Shown in pieces: positions 11,718 through 21,887 of a stretch of 24,795 nucleotides of DNA (within the stretch, counting starts at the first letter, position 1; every line of letters begins with the position of its first letter). Source of the stretch: Utricularia gibba (taxonomy: Eukaryota > Streptophyta > Magnoliopsida > Lamiales > Lentibulariaceae); the NCBI GenBank assembly GCA_002189035.1, contig NEEC01000156.1, positions 1 through 24,795 of the forward strand, in the 5' to 3' direction. The notes under the pieces are model-generated. The model was not told the origin of the DNA. It saw nothing but the letters and a program-made list of their open reading frames with translations, and did no database searches. The position numbers were made by a program, and so were the translations under genes.

Positions 11718-12787
11718 GAAGCTATCTTTAGGCTTCCCTTTAACTTTGTAATGAAACTATGCAACTGCTGCATCAAAGATGTTGATTGGGTTTTCACCCG
11801 TTTGTTTTTGCTGATGGCTCTGTGACCTACTACACCTTTGTGTTTATCCTTGAATATTGAATATGAAAGAAAAGTTTCGATCTTGTGCATGTGAAACATA
11901 GATTCGGAATATATGTTCTTGAAACGGGGCGTTGAATGAGGAATGTCTAAGATGCTGAATGATTATCTGATACTAGATTATGACGTGTTATGAGTGTCTA
12001 AAAATCTGCGAAGATCTGGAGCCTGTTGGTTTGGGGCCCTCTACCAAGACATGAGTTTGATTCCACTGGAAAGCCTTGCAATGCAAGTGGTGAGGATTAA
12101 CGGAGTTTCAGATTGTTACTGTTGTGGAAACATTAAGCACTGGCTTCGCAGTAGCAACAGTGAGCTTTGTTTCCACCATACTGTTTTTATGACTTGACTG
12201 GTGTGCACTACCTTCACCCATACCCAAATTCATGAAACGTTTTTTTGGTTTTTTTCTCCAGATGTGCAGGCTTCACACTGTAATTGAGGATACACTTTCC
12301 ATGTGCCTCGCATTATTATGAATTTGCGAGTGGTGACACTGGAGCCACGATGTTATCAACAGTAAAAAGAAGAAACTTTGAAGTGGGATTGTGCTTATCT
12401 TCAAAAACAATGGTAGGTGGATGGTGGTGCATACATCAAAAAACGGAAGGGAGCAATTAGATAAAGATGAAATGATAGAAAAATAAAACTGGCCTTTCTC
12501 TTAGTGTGTAGTGTACATCGTTTTTTGGAGTGAATATCTTGAAAACATGCATCGACTTTCTCTAAAGAAAATATGCAGCCACCGTCACGCATGCTGTTCA
12601 CCTGTGGCCATAATTTGCTTGGTAAAAAAGGACAAATGAATGCATGCTTTTTTTTCCTACAGTATGCGTTGTCAGTCCTTTTTTGTCCCTTCCTATATAT
12701 TCACTGCTTCACAGAATTCATATTCATTTCCTCTTTTTAGTCACTCCCTCTTTAGAAGAGTTCTCTCCTTGGGATTTTCAGTTCATC
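11718..12787. other. Intergenic region upstream of KAO
   Basis: About 1.07 kb with no supportable gene. The left part should hold the 3' UTR of the 95-aa protein gene. Open frames at 11994-12197 (+), 12401-12601 (-) and 12640-12849 (+) are short, low-complexity or overlap the KAO start, and look like chance. The right end is the KAO promoter. T-rich runs occur at about 12240-12257 and 12650-12656. Confidence 0.55.
12693..12700 (+). promoter_or_regulatory. TATA box candidate for KAO
   Basis: CTATATAT followed by TCAC, about 90 bp upstream of the KAO start codon. This suits a plant core promoter with a leader of about 60 nt. The call rests on sequence and spacing only. Confidence 0.5.
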
Positions 12788-15215
12788 ATGTGGTGGGAAT
12801 TAGTCTTGGGGAGTGTTTTTGGTTTAACGATTTTGAAATCGGTGCTTAAGCATTTTAACTGCTGGCATCATGAGAAGAATTTGGGTTACAAGAAATATAA
12901 TCTCCCTCCAGGTGATCTTGGATGGCCTTTCATTGGCAATATGTGGTCCTTCCTCAAAGCGTTCAAGTCCAGTGCTCCTGATTCCTTCGTCTCCAGTTTT
13001 GTTCAAAGGTCTCATTACCGCACTCTCTCTTTTCATTATACACATGCTTCGTGATCTTTTCCGTGAACTTATTCTTCAGCACATGCAAATCCTCCAAATT
13101 CTGTTGCATGCAACAGGATTTTGAGGAAATGTACATATACATTTCGTTTTTTCAATGAAACTGAGTTTATCTCTGTTGTCTATCTTTGTGAGCACTTCCT
13201 CTGGAAAACTGTTACTTTCAGAGAAGACTTTTAGCTCAGAAAAAATAAGAGAACCGAACGCCATATATGTTATGCGATGAAAGTTTGATCGTATTCTGAT
13301 GGATAAAGCAGCAGTCTTTTTCTTCCATCAGCACACCCCAGTGTTCATTTTGACTTTTTTTCTTAAGCATCTTCTGTGTCTTGAGCTCGTATTTAAATTT
13401 CCTGGTTGAGTCTAGTGTAATGACTCGTAGATGATGCCCCTGTTTTCCATTTACCTCACAGGTTTGGAAACACGGGGCTGTACAAGGCCTACATGTTTGG
13501 CAATCCCAGCATCATAGTCACCACTTGGGAGGCCTGTCGGAAAGTGCTAACCGATGATGACGCCTTCAAACCGGGGTGGCCGAAATCCACAGTGAATCTT
13601 ATTGGGAAAACTTCATTTGTCGGCAAATATGATGAAGAGCACCGGTGGCTGCGGAAATTGACTGCAGCCCCTGTAAATGGACATGAAGTTCTGTCAAAGT
13701 ACATCAGCTACATTGACGATATGGTGGTTAAAGCTCTGGAAGACTGGACGAGCATGGGAGAGATAGAGTTCTTAAATGAAATAAGAAGGCTTACATTCAG
13801 GATAATCATGTACATCTTCCTGAGCTCTGAAAGCGAGCAAATTTTAACATCCTTGGAGAGGGAATACACGGCTCTGAATTACGGCGTCCGTGCGATGGCG
13901 ATCAATATTCCCGGTTTTGCCTACCACTCGGCGCTCAAGGTGTGAAACTCAGTGTCATATCTTCTGCACCTTCCTTGTTGCGTGGTTGAGTATTGGCCTG
14001 ATAAGAATAGAGATTCAAGGAGAAACGTATGCTTGTTCTGTGAAGTTAGTGCCGTTCATCATCTTGTTTCTGGTTTTCAGGCGCGAAAGAACCTCGTCTC
14101 TGTACTCCAAGGTGTGTTAGGTGAACGAAGAGAGCAAAGGGGAGGAGGAGGTTCTCCTAAGGTGCAAAAAGACATGATGGATGCTCTTATTGATGCTGAA
14201 GACGAGAGTGGTAGGAAACTCATCGATGAAGAAATCATTGATACCTTGGTGATGTACCTGAATGCCGGGCATGAATCATCCGGCCATATCACTATGTGGG
14301 CTACCATTTTCCTGCAGAATCATCCAGATGTTTTCAGAAGAGCTAAGGTTCATGCACACCTTCAGGAAACATGCATTTCAATGGTTTTCTCTTCTTTGGT
14401 TACTGTTCTGGATGTTCCTGTGCTTATATGATATCTTCAGGCGGAGCAAGAAGAAATTTCCAAGAATATGCCTCCGGGTCAGAAGGGGCTAACACTGAAA
14501 GAAATACGCAAAATGGAGTATCTTTCCAAGGTAAACCAAACTACCTTCGTTTATAAAGGCTCAGTTGTGCTGCTTCATGATTAACTTCTTCCAGCTTGGC
14601 AGGTAATCGATGAAACGATGCGTATCATTACATTCTCACTGGTCGTGTTTCGAGAGGCCAAGAAAGATGTTAATGTTTGCGGTATGCTACAAAAGACAAA
14701 AATGCAGTGTGAGAGTAGCTGTTGGCGATGAGTAAAAGCTACCATTTTGTTTCTGTTTCATCAGGTTACACAATTCCTAAAGGATGGAAGGTGTTGGTCT
14801 GGTTTAGAAGTGTCCACTTCGATCCCCAAACGTATCCAGAACCAAGGAAGTTCGATCCTTCGAGATGGGATGTGAGTTGTGAACTACTTCCTTTCATGTC
14901 TGTCTGTTCATCCATGGAAGCTGCTTGAGGTCATTACAATGTGCAGGGTTTTACGCCTAAAGCCGGACAGTTTCTTCCTTTCGGAGCAGGAAGCAGATTG
15001 TGTCCTGGAAATGATCTTGCCAAGATTGAAATCTCCATTTTCCTCCACCGTTTTCTCCTCAACTACAAGTAAATTTCATTCACGCTCTCTCTTTTTCCGC
15101 TCTTCTCTGCTGAACTGCAACCTTGTTTACCGGCAGGTTCCATCAGCGCGATCCAAGTAGCCCCTTGATGTACCTGCCGCACACAAGGCCTAAAGACAAC
15201 TGCAGGGAACAATAA
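12788..15215 (+). CDS. KAO: Ent-kaurenoic acid oxidase (cytochrome P450 CYP88A)
   Basis: ER-anchored P450 that performs the three-step oxidation of ent-kaurenoic acid to GA12, the entry to gibberellins (family knowledge). Eight exons: 12788-13008, 13462-13939, 14081-14347, 14441-14530, 14603-14681, 14765-14871, 14947-15068, 15137-15215; phases close to give 480 aa, close to the usual length of about 490. Visible: an N-terminal hydrophobic anchor starting [16 protein letters not shown]; hinge [18 protein letters not shown], a CYP88A hallmark; I-helix AGHESS (295-300); K-helix E356-x-x-R359 in IDETMR; PERF-like [11 protein letters not shown]; heme loop [10 protein letters not shown] with axial Cys433; C-terminal [12 protein letters not shown]. 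Intron 3 uses a weak GTTCAT donor, but phase and conservation support it. No lesion is seen. The tail after the last Cys is short (REQ). Confidence 0.96.
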
Positions 15216-15541
15216 CAAAGAGTGATGCACAAGATGGGTCCTGCTTTTGAGTCTTTACAACCTCAAGGTGCGTCTTATCTTCCAATCCATGGAGCTCTTC
15301 CTATGCTTGTGTGCAAGCTCGTTGCCATGTTCGAAAAACACCGACTGTGAGATATTTTACGCATCCTTGTTGGTATCATAACCATGGATGAGAAGAATAA
15401 ACCCAATCTGGAACCAGTAAAAAGTTGCATTTGTTACCAATGTTGATTCCTATCTTAAGGCCAAGGCGGAATCTTTACTCCAGGGGCAAGAGCAAGAACA
15501 TTGCCTTCCTATAAGGGAAACCAGCTTTTCTGATCCATCTC
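15216..15541 (+). other. KAO 3' UTR and upstream region of the NTF2-like gene
   Basis: Some 326 nt between the KAO stop and the next start codon. AATAAA at 15396-15401 is a good polyadenylation signal for KAO. No gene or clear TATA box is seen; the promoter of the following gene must be compact or overlap the KAO 3' UTR. Confidence 0.5.
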
Positions 15542-16612
15542 ATGGCTTCATACTCGATCTCATGGCCATGTACCTGCACCCTGTTGACTAACTCTCCCGT
15601 CCCTTCACCAAAACTCACCTGCAATCCTCAGCCAGAACCAGTGAAGCCTTTTACATATACAAAGTTGGCGCACTCTTTACCAATAGCGGTGCACTCCCAC
15701 AAAGCTTCCTCGACAGCAGGGCCAGAACCTCGAGATGACTGCACCAGGACGGCCCTCGAGACCGTGATGAAGCTCTACCGAGCCATCAAAAACAAGAATT
15801 TGCATGAGGTTTACGATCTGATTGCTGAAGAATGCTTATGCGTATCTAGATACGGACCTCTGCGTGGGAAGGAGGTATGCTCTCGATACTCGTGTTTCGA
15901 TTTGTCGGAAATGAGGATTGAGACCGAATGTACGATGTAGCAAGTGGTGGCTTTCTTTGCTCATGTGATGAACAACCTGGGGAAAAATCTTCAGTTCGTG
16001 GTGCAGAGGACTTTGGATGAAGGCATGGTGGTTGGAGTATCATGGAGGCTAGGTATCTTCCCATTTTCCCCTCAGCTTCTTAGTGGGGTTCATTTGTGTT
16101 CTAGCGACAGTGCATGCAGATTTGATTGCTTCATCTTGTAGAATGGAACAACATCCCTTTGTTTCTGGGACAAGGCTTCAGCATCCACATGTGCCATGTC
16201 TACGAGGGCAAGGTCATGATAACGTAAGTGCGCTGCTCTCCCCGACCGCCGGCGTGTTTGAAACTTACTTGTCCAAAAATTAAACGTAGAAAGCAGAATA
16301 AAAATGTCCAGAGCTCACATAACCAATTTAACATCGTTTCATGATGCTTGAAACCAGGCATGTAGAGGTATTCCTAGAGCCACTACTTCAGATTGAACAA
16401 CTGAGACTGGTGAGCTTCTGCAGTGTAAATGTTGTTCCTTTTCTGAATCTTTTGAGGAAGAAAATGACTGGATTCAGGAAGGGGTATCTGCAATCAGAAG
16501 CCTTGGTATAGAGCACCTGTTGAAGGACAAGAAGGCGATGGCGAGGATGATGTTCTACCTTCGTTTGATTGTTGCACTGGTGACATTATTGACAGCTCCA
16601 CGGCAAAGGTGA
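15542..16612 (+). CDS. NTF2/SnoaL-like fold protein, probably plastid-targeted
   Basis: Five exons: 15542-15874, 15941-16052, 16142-16223, 16358-16409, 16478-16612; 237 aa. The first 60 or so residues are rich in Ser, Thr and Pro with few acidic residues, which suggests a chloroplast transit peptide. The central part (about 77-185) has the NTF2-like pattern: helix TALETVMKLYRAIKNKN, then LHEVYDLIAEEC, helix VVAFFAHVMNNLG, and strands ending in VSWRLEWNNIPLFLGQG and HVEVFLEPL. A C-terminal hydrophobic stretch FYLRLIVALVTLLTA could be a membrane anchor. This resembles the plant 'NTF2 family protein' group typified by Arabidopsis At2g46100 (from memory, not checked). No catalytic residues can be assigned and function is unknown. 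The exon 2 acceptor is GTAG|CAAGTG, chosen because it alone keeps frame. Translation ends in exon 5 at AGG-TGA. Confidence 0.88.
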
Positions 16613-16691
16613 GGCCTTATGTTCGGATCTAGTGGATGTTTTCGATACCCTTATAGTAATATTTTGCACTTGTAAGTAATCCGAAAATCTA

Positions 16692-17619
16692 CTACATGAT
16701 TACACACGCATTGGGGTTTTCATCACTAAACAGCTGAGGATCATAGCCATAGTGTATGAAATAAGAAGAAGCCTCGCCACCTTTGTCGTTGGTTTTGACT
16801 TCAACCTTAACATCTTTCTCATCTTTCCCTTCCACCTCTTTTGCTCCTTTCTTTTCTTCCTTTTTCTCCTCATGCTCTTCCTTCACCTCTGTGATTTCAG
16901 CATACTTGTGAACGCTTTCCTTCATATACTCCATGAGCTCTTCAGATTTGATCACGCCCCGGACAGTTATTTTACCGGATTTTTTGTCTGTCTTCACACT
17001 GTAAATGTCTGAAGGAACTTGTAGTAAGTAGCAGCAGAGTTTCTGCCTACCTAAAATAACGTACCCCGGTGCATGATGAGTCTTCGATCAGTCTTCCGTA
17101 GGCACTCATCGCAGTGAAAGTATGCCTTCATCGTAATGGCTCTAATGGTCACTTTCTTGGACTGCTCTTTGGATTTGGCTATGGAAATCAGCTCCACTTT
17201 CTTCTTGCTCCATTTTTCCACTCTCTCCTTGACCTTCTCTGCGTCTATCGACCCTTCAACCGTGATTTTGTTCTCCTCAAATTTCACCTTCACGCTTCGA
17301 ACTCCTGAAACATTTCCCCGTTAGCTGCAACCACACGTGGTTTTCAGGATTACACATGTGTTAGAACAAAACAATACAGGTCCAGAGCATCAACTAACGC
17401 AGAAATCAAAGCATGCAAACGTGTCAGAAGCATTGCAGAAAGCTCTCTATCTTTATATCAGCTTATGAGGAGGGGGAGAGAAGGTTGAACCAGACCAGGG
17501 ATGCCAAGGATGGGAGTTTGAATGTCTTGTGCACACTGAGGGCAATGGAGGTACGCTCTGAATACTGCTGTGGATATCTCTTCCTTCTTCTTCTTCTCAT
17601 CTTCCTCTTTAGCACCCAT
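16692..17619 (-). CDS. HIPP: Heavy-metal-associated isoprenylated plant protein (HIPP), two HMA domains
   Basis: Three exons on the minus strand: 17619-17496, 17304-17065, 17008-16692; 226 aa with phases closing. Exon 1 begins MGAKEEDEKKKKEEIS and carries the first metal-binding loop HCPQC; exon 2 supplies the rest of HMA1 (VRSVKVKFEENKITVEG) and the HMA2 loop HCDEC (Cys106, Cys109); exon 3 completes HMA2 (IYSVKTDKKSGKITVRG). A Lys/Glu-rich linker follows. The C-terminus is CVIM, a CaaX box for prenylation that would tether the protein to membranes (family knowledge). HIPPs bind Cu, Zn or Cd and act in metal handling and stress. The donor of intron 1 (CCTG|GTCTGG) and the Asp created at the exon 2/3 junction, where Gly is usual, are slightly atypical. 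Gene 7 converges on it with only 79 nt between stop codons. Confidence 0.9.
17334..17339. promoter_or_regulatory. G-box inside HIPP intron 1
   Basis: Perfect palindrome CACGTG in the context CCACACGTGG, in the first intron of the HIPP gene about 280 nt downstream of its start codon. Intronic G-boxes can be functional, but this is position and sequence only. Confidence 0.25.
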
Positions 17620-18805
17620 TTTCACTCCTACTTCCATGCTGCATCTCCCACTTTTTGTAGGAGGCTGATGCTACTTCGTCTGGTTGGTGAAGATCTGCTG
17701 AGGGTGGATCAACTCCATCCAACCCTCCTTTTGCTCATCGGATCCTCCTATTCGGATCGGGTCGTTCAGGGAAATTTTCGTTTTTCAACTGTCCGATATT
17801 TTTGAAATATAGTTTATTTGATAAATATATTCTTTAATAAACGTATAATATATGAAATATTTATATTATTCATCTAATCATGTTCTAAAAATTATTTTTC
17901 ATGTAAGTTTTATTAATCAATTAAATTTTGGAATATAATATAGTAAATACATATTTATAATATTAAAATATTTGTATTTTAAATATATTTATTTAAATAC
18001 AAATAATTCATATAAATTAACAAAATTATTTTGTAACCGGCATATGTAATTATGTATCCAAGTAGTCGAGTAGATCAAATTTATTAATGCGAAATTCATA
18101 AATTGGAAATTCGAATTTCTTAATTATTTTGAAACACGATTTTAGGGCTTGTTTCAGCGATTTCTTTTTAAAGTCGCTAAAAATTGTCGAAAAATAAAAT
18201 GATGGCTAATATGGATTTCTGTTTCCGCCGCACCGCTATTCTTCTGGTAGCTTCTGCTGCGTCGAGAGTTTCTCGCCATTTCCATGTTGTTCGAGTTTTC
18301 TTTTATTGGGTTCTGATTTGTAGTCCCCCATTTTCACCATCTTCATTCGGTGGTTTCTGAATTACACAACAATTGAGCATTTTTCTTCTCCGATTCTAGG
18401 TGGACGGGGTTGGGTCCTTTGCGCTTTAATCCGCACCACCTCCCAGATTGTTTTCTTTTTCTTTTTTTCCTGCGAAAAATTGTTTGGATTTGAGGAAGGA
18501 ATAATTTAAATGAGATGGGAGGATGGATCGGAGAAGTGAAATCAAATTCTTCTTTGAAGTCGCTTCAGATGAATTTTCTAGGATGCCCATTTCAATTTGA
18601 ATCGGGCATTTCCTCGTTTGCGATCGCCTGCGAAGCGTTCTCTGATCTTGTGTTGCTTTAACCGCATTGTTTGTTCTGCAGTTCATCGGATTGGATGTTC
18701 TGTTTTTCCTATTTTTTTGTTCTGTTGCATTCTTTGTGTTTCTATCCCTGGTATGAATTATCGGAAATTCCGGATTGACGATTAAAAAAAATTGGAACTA
18801 AAAAA
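17620..18805. other. Divergent intergenic region between HIPP and WNK
   Basis: About 1.2 kb holding the promoter of HIPP (leftward) and the promoter and leader of WNK (rightward). No gene is supported. From 17701 there is an imperfect hairpin (AGGGTGGAT facing ATCCAACCCT) and a TCGGATC direct repeat at 17738 and 17752. From about 17800 to 18150 the DNA is very AT-rich. A 14-bp perfect palindrome GAAATTCGAATTTC lies at 18106-18119. The segment 18200-18800 is T-rich with several ATGs and probably includes the WNK leader; an intron in the leader is possible but not demonstrable. Confidence 0.55.
17800..18150. repeat. AT-rich low-complexity block
   Basis: Long runs composed almost wholly of A and T with scattered ATATT/AAATAT motifs, sharply different from the flanks. 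It has no open frame of note and no terminal repeats that I could define. It might be a matrix-attachment-like spacer or a decayed non-autonomous element. Confidence 0.6.
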
Positions 18806-21520
18806 ATGGATGCTGCCGATCTCGATGTAGCTGAAGTATCCCCGACGGACGGTACATTCGGGTAAAAACTCGTTCTTTTGTTTCCTTGCAATTTTCAACT
18901 CCTGTTCTCGAAATTCCGGATGCATAATTTGAAGCGTTGGGTCCATAATGCTTTTTTCTCAGACTTGATTAGCTTTCTGCCTTTTTTCTTTAGATCCCGT
19001 GAATTGAAAAGGGGTTTTTAATAACTTCCGTTCTTTTGTGGGGTAGATAAGATGCCTATGGAAAAACATGAGGTTGTCATAATTTAAGAATTAATCTCAC
19101 TGCTTCCATATCATTTTTCATCTTCGAGCATTGCTGCAGAATTGCATTTTAGCTATTCGTTTACAGAATTTTGTCAGCCGTGTAGATCATCCTGAAGTTT
19201 TATGTGTTCCAAACTGGAAAATGTTTCCTTGAAAAAAGAAGGCCCTTGATTGATAATATTTCCCATATGAGTTATCAAATGCTTGTAATAGCAACTCTAT
19301 TTACTCAGCTTTTTTCAGTCCTTCCCTCTTTAGATTCTTTTACCATTTTGTTTCCTTCCTTCAGTACAATGAAATGCTGGGGAGAGGAGCATTCAAGAAT
19401 GTGTATGCCTCTTAGACTATCTTCTGCATTTTTTCATTTAATTTATTTTTCACTTATTTTAGAATCTTTATAGGTTGCAATATTGTAAGTTTAGCATATT
19501 TCCTTATACCACTTTTGTTTTTCAGTTACAAGGGATTTGATGAAATTGATGGAATAGAAGTTGCGTGGAGTCAAGTGAGTATTGAGGATGCGCTGCAATC
19601 ACCTGAACACCTGGAACGGTTATATTCTGAGGTTCATCTCCTAAGAACACTGAAACATGAGAATGTAATTAGGTCATATGGTTCCTGGGTGGATGATGAA
19701 AACAAAACTATAAACTTGATCACAGAACTCTTCACTTCAGGGAACCTGAGACAGTGAGTCTTCTTTTATTGCCTCATGCTACTTTTCTTCACTAGTTTTT
19801 CTATACTTTATCCTGAACTTGTTTGACGTTTATTTTTTGATAAGGTACCGGAACAAGCATAAGAGTGTTGATATGCGGGCCGTCAAGAATTGGGCCAAGC
19901 AAATTCTTCACGGCTTAGATTATTTGCATACTCACAATCCTCCTATTATTCATAGAGACTTGAAATGTGACAACATTTTTGTCAATGGAAACCATGGGGA
20001 AGTTAAAATTGGTGATCTTGGGCTGGCAACAATAATGCAGAAACCTACTGCAAGAAGTGTTATCGGTAACTTTTTCGTTTGCTAGATATTTGTTTCGTCT
20101 TTCCCTCATCGGGTCTTTTACATCGTTGGAGTTACTTTGTAACCTTAGGTACACCTGAGTTCATGGCCCCAGAGCTGTATGACGAGGAATACAATGAGCT
20201 GGCAGATGTTTATTCTTTTGGTATGTGTATGCTAGAGTTGGTTAGTTGTGAATGCCCATACAGTGAATGCAAAAAACCAAGCGCAAATTTACAAGAAAGT
20301 TACATCAGTAAGTTATTGCACTTGCTTCAGAAGTGTTTAATAGTTAGTGATGCTTTTCCTTTTTTTTTTCAAATCATAGGGTATTAAACCAGTTGCCCTC
20401 GGAAGAATTAAGAATCCAGAAGTTAGACAGTTCATAGAAAAATGTTTGCTCCCTGCATCTCAGAGGCCTAGTGCTAACGAGCTCTTGAAGTCTCCATTCC
20501 TTGTGTCTGAATATCGGAATGGTTACACTAGTGACCCTCTAGACTCAACTGGGATCATTCCAAAGACGTTAACTGTAAAATATGACACACATTTGATGGA
20601 AGTAGATGGTTCTTGCAAAATGCTATCCAGCAGCACTTTTGCTGACAGCATGAGCGAAACTTCGATATCTGTGTTTGAGGCTCAGAGAAGTAATGAGAGG
20701 AACAAGTTTACCTTAAGAGGAGAGAAGTTTGATGGTAATTCAATCTCTTTGACCCTGCGGATAGCAGACTACTCAGGTATGTTTTAATTGTATGAGAAGA
20801 AAAAATACTCCATTTTCTGTGTGTGTTGATCCGCCGCAATATTACTATTCAAATGCAGGATCAGTGAGGAACGTTCATTTCTTTTTCTATCTGAATGTTG
20901 ATACTGCTCTATCCATCGCTGCTGAGATGGTCGATACACTTGATCTTTGGAAAGATGATGCTGCTCTCATAGCTGACCTGATTGACTCCATGGTTTTGCA
21001 AAATGTCTCTCTCCAAGGGACATCGTTTGAAACCCCAACTGAATCAAAGAGGGCAGGAGAGAACACAACAACACGTGCTAATGAGAAGCCATTGGCGTGT
21101 GAAGGGGGTGGTTGTGGTTCCTATAGCATTTCCAGGGAAGCAGAAGGCATCCGTCCCACGAAGGAAATCAAGCCTACAGAATCAGTTGCTGCATCACCCC
21201 ATCTCACTGATGCCACGAAAAGCGAAGATTGGGGATTATGTCAATGCAGATTGGGCATGTCAGTAGCAAGTGAAGGCATGAAAACCTCAGGAACCTCTTG
21301 CGCTTCTTCCTGGATCACAGCAACAAGTGGCGTGAGCTTGAGCATGTCTTCCCTTTCCCTAACAGAAAAGGGTAGTGAAGTCAGTGATGATTTGAAGGTG
21401 CAACTCGATGCCATCGATACCTACTATCAGCAGCGATGCCTTGAACTTATAAAGATGCGGGAGGCAGAAATTGAGACTGCCAAGAAGAAGTGGATGATGA
21501 AGAAAATTTATGCTGTTTGA
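18806..21520 (+). CDS. WNK8: WNK serine/threonine kinase (WNK8/10-like), with two frame disruptions
   Basis: With-no-lysine kinase of the plant WNK8/WNK10 type. Seven exons: 18806-18861, 19365-19402, 19526-19753, 19845-20065, 20149-20307, 20380-20776, 20859-21520; about 586 aa if both frames are reconciled. Kinase motifs: glycine loop [11 protein letters not shown] with the WNK catalytic Lys in subdomain I; no Lys in [45 protein letters not shown]. After the kinase comes an OSR1-type/PF2-like domain (about [11 protein letters not shown] to MVDTLDL) and a charged C-terminal helix. Oddities: exon 1 reads E-V-S-P-T, then needs one more base at the GG of 18847-18848 to reach G-R-Y-I-R. In exon 5 the A run at 20271-20276 is one base too long. 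Read literally, the kinase lobe runs into a stop at 20385-20387. An ATG at 19374 could start an N-truncated protein. Family is firm; paralogue number is inference. Confidence 0.9.
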
Positions 21521-21887
21521 TTGATTCAATTGTAATTCACACGTTGCGCTTTTTTTTTATGCAGCGCCTTAGTTCGTTTATCATTCCCTTCTGCTGTGAA
21601 TTCCTCATTCACGTGCCATGTATCTAACAGTCAGCTTTCATCTAAAGGTCTCTGGGGTTTGTCCCGAACCAGTTAAAGTTCCCACAGTGAATTGAATCTT
21701 GCAGTTGATTCCATTGTAATGACATTGAAATGGAGTAGATGTCGTGATTCCGTCCCCACTTCAACAGAATCTGTTGAATTCTCATCACGATTTTTGTCCG
21801 TCGATAATTCTTCCTTCTCCTTCTCTTCCTCCTCCACAAATCCCACACGCATCGTCTCCTTTGCTGCAAGTCTGGAACCAGGAGATC
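21521..21887 (+). other. WNK 3' UTR and OPT promoter/leader
   Basis: Spacer of 367 nt between two genes in the same direction. The right half (about 21800-21840) is C/T-rich, typical of a plant leader. The short open frames here overlap one another and have no family resemblance. No clear TATA box or polyadenylation signal could be assigned. Confidence 0.5.

Noticed and set aside
12640-12849. Possible upstream start of KAO at the open frames beginning near 12640
   Set aside because: The frames cross the TATA candidate and are not continuous with the conserved KAO N-terminus, which starts cleanly with MWWELVLG at 12788.
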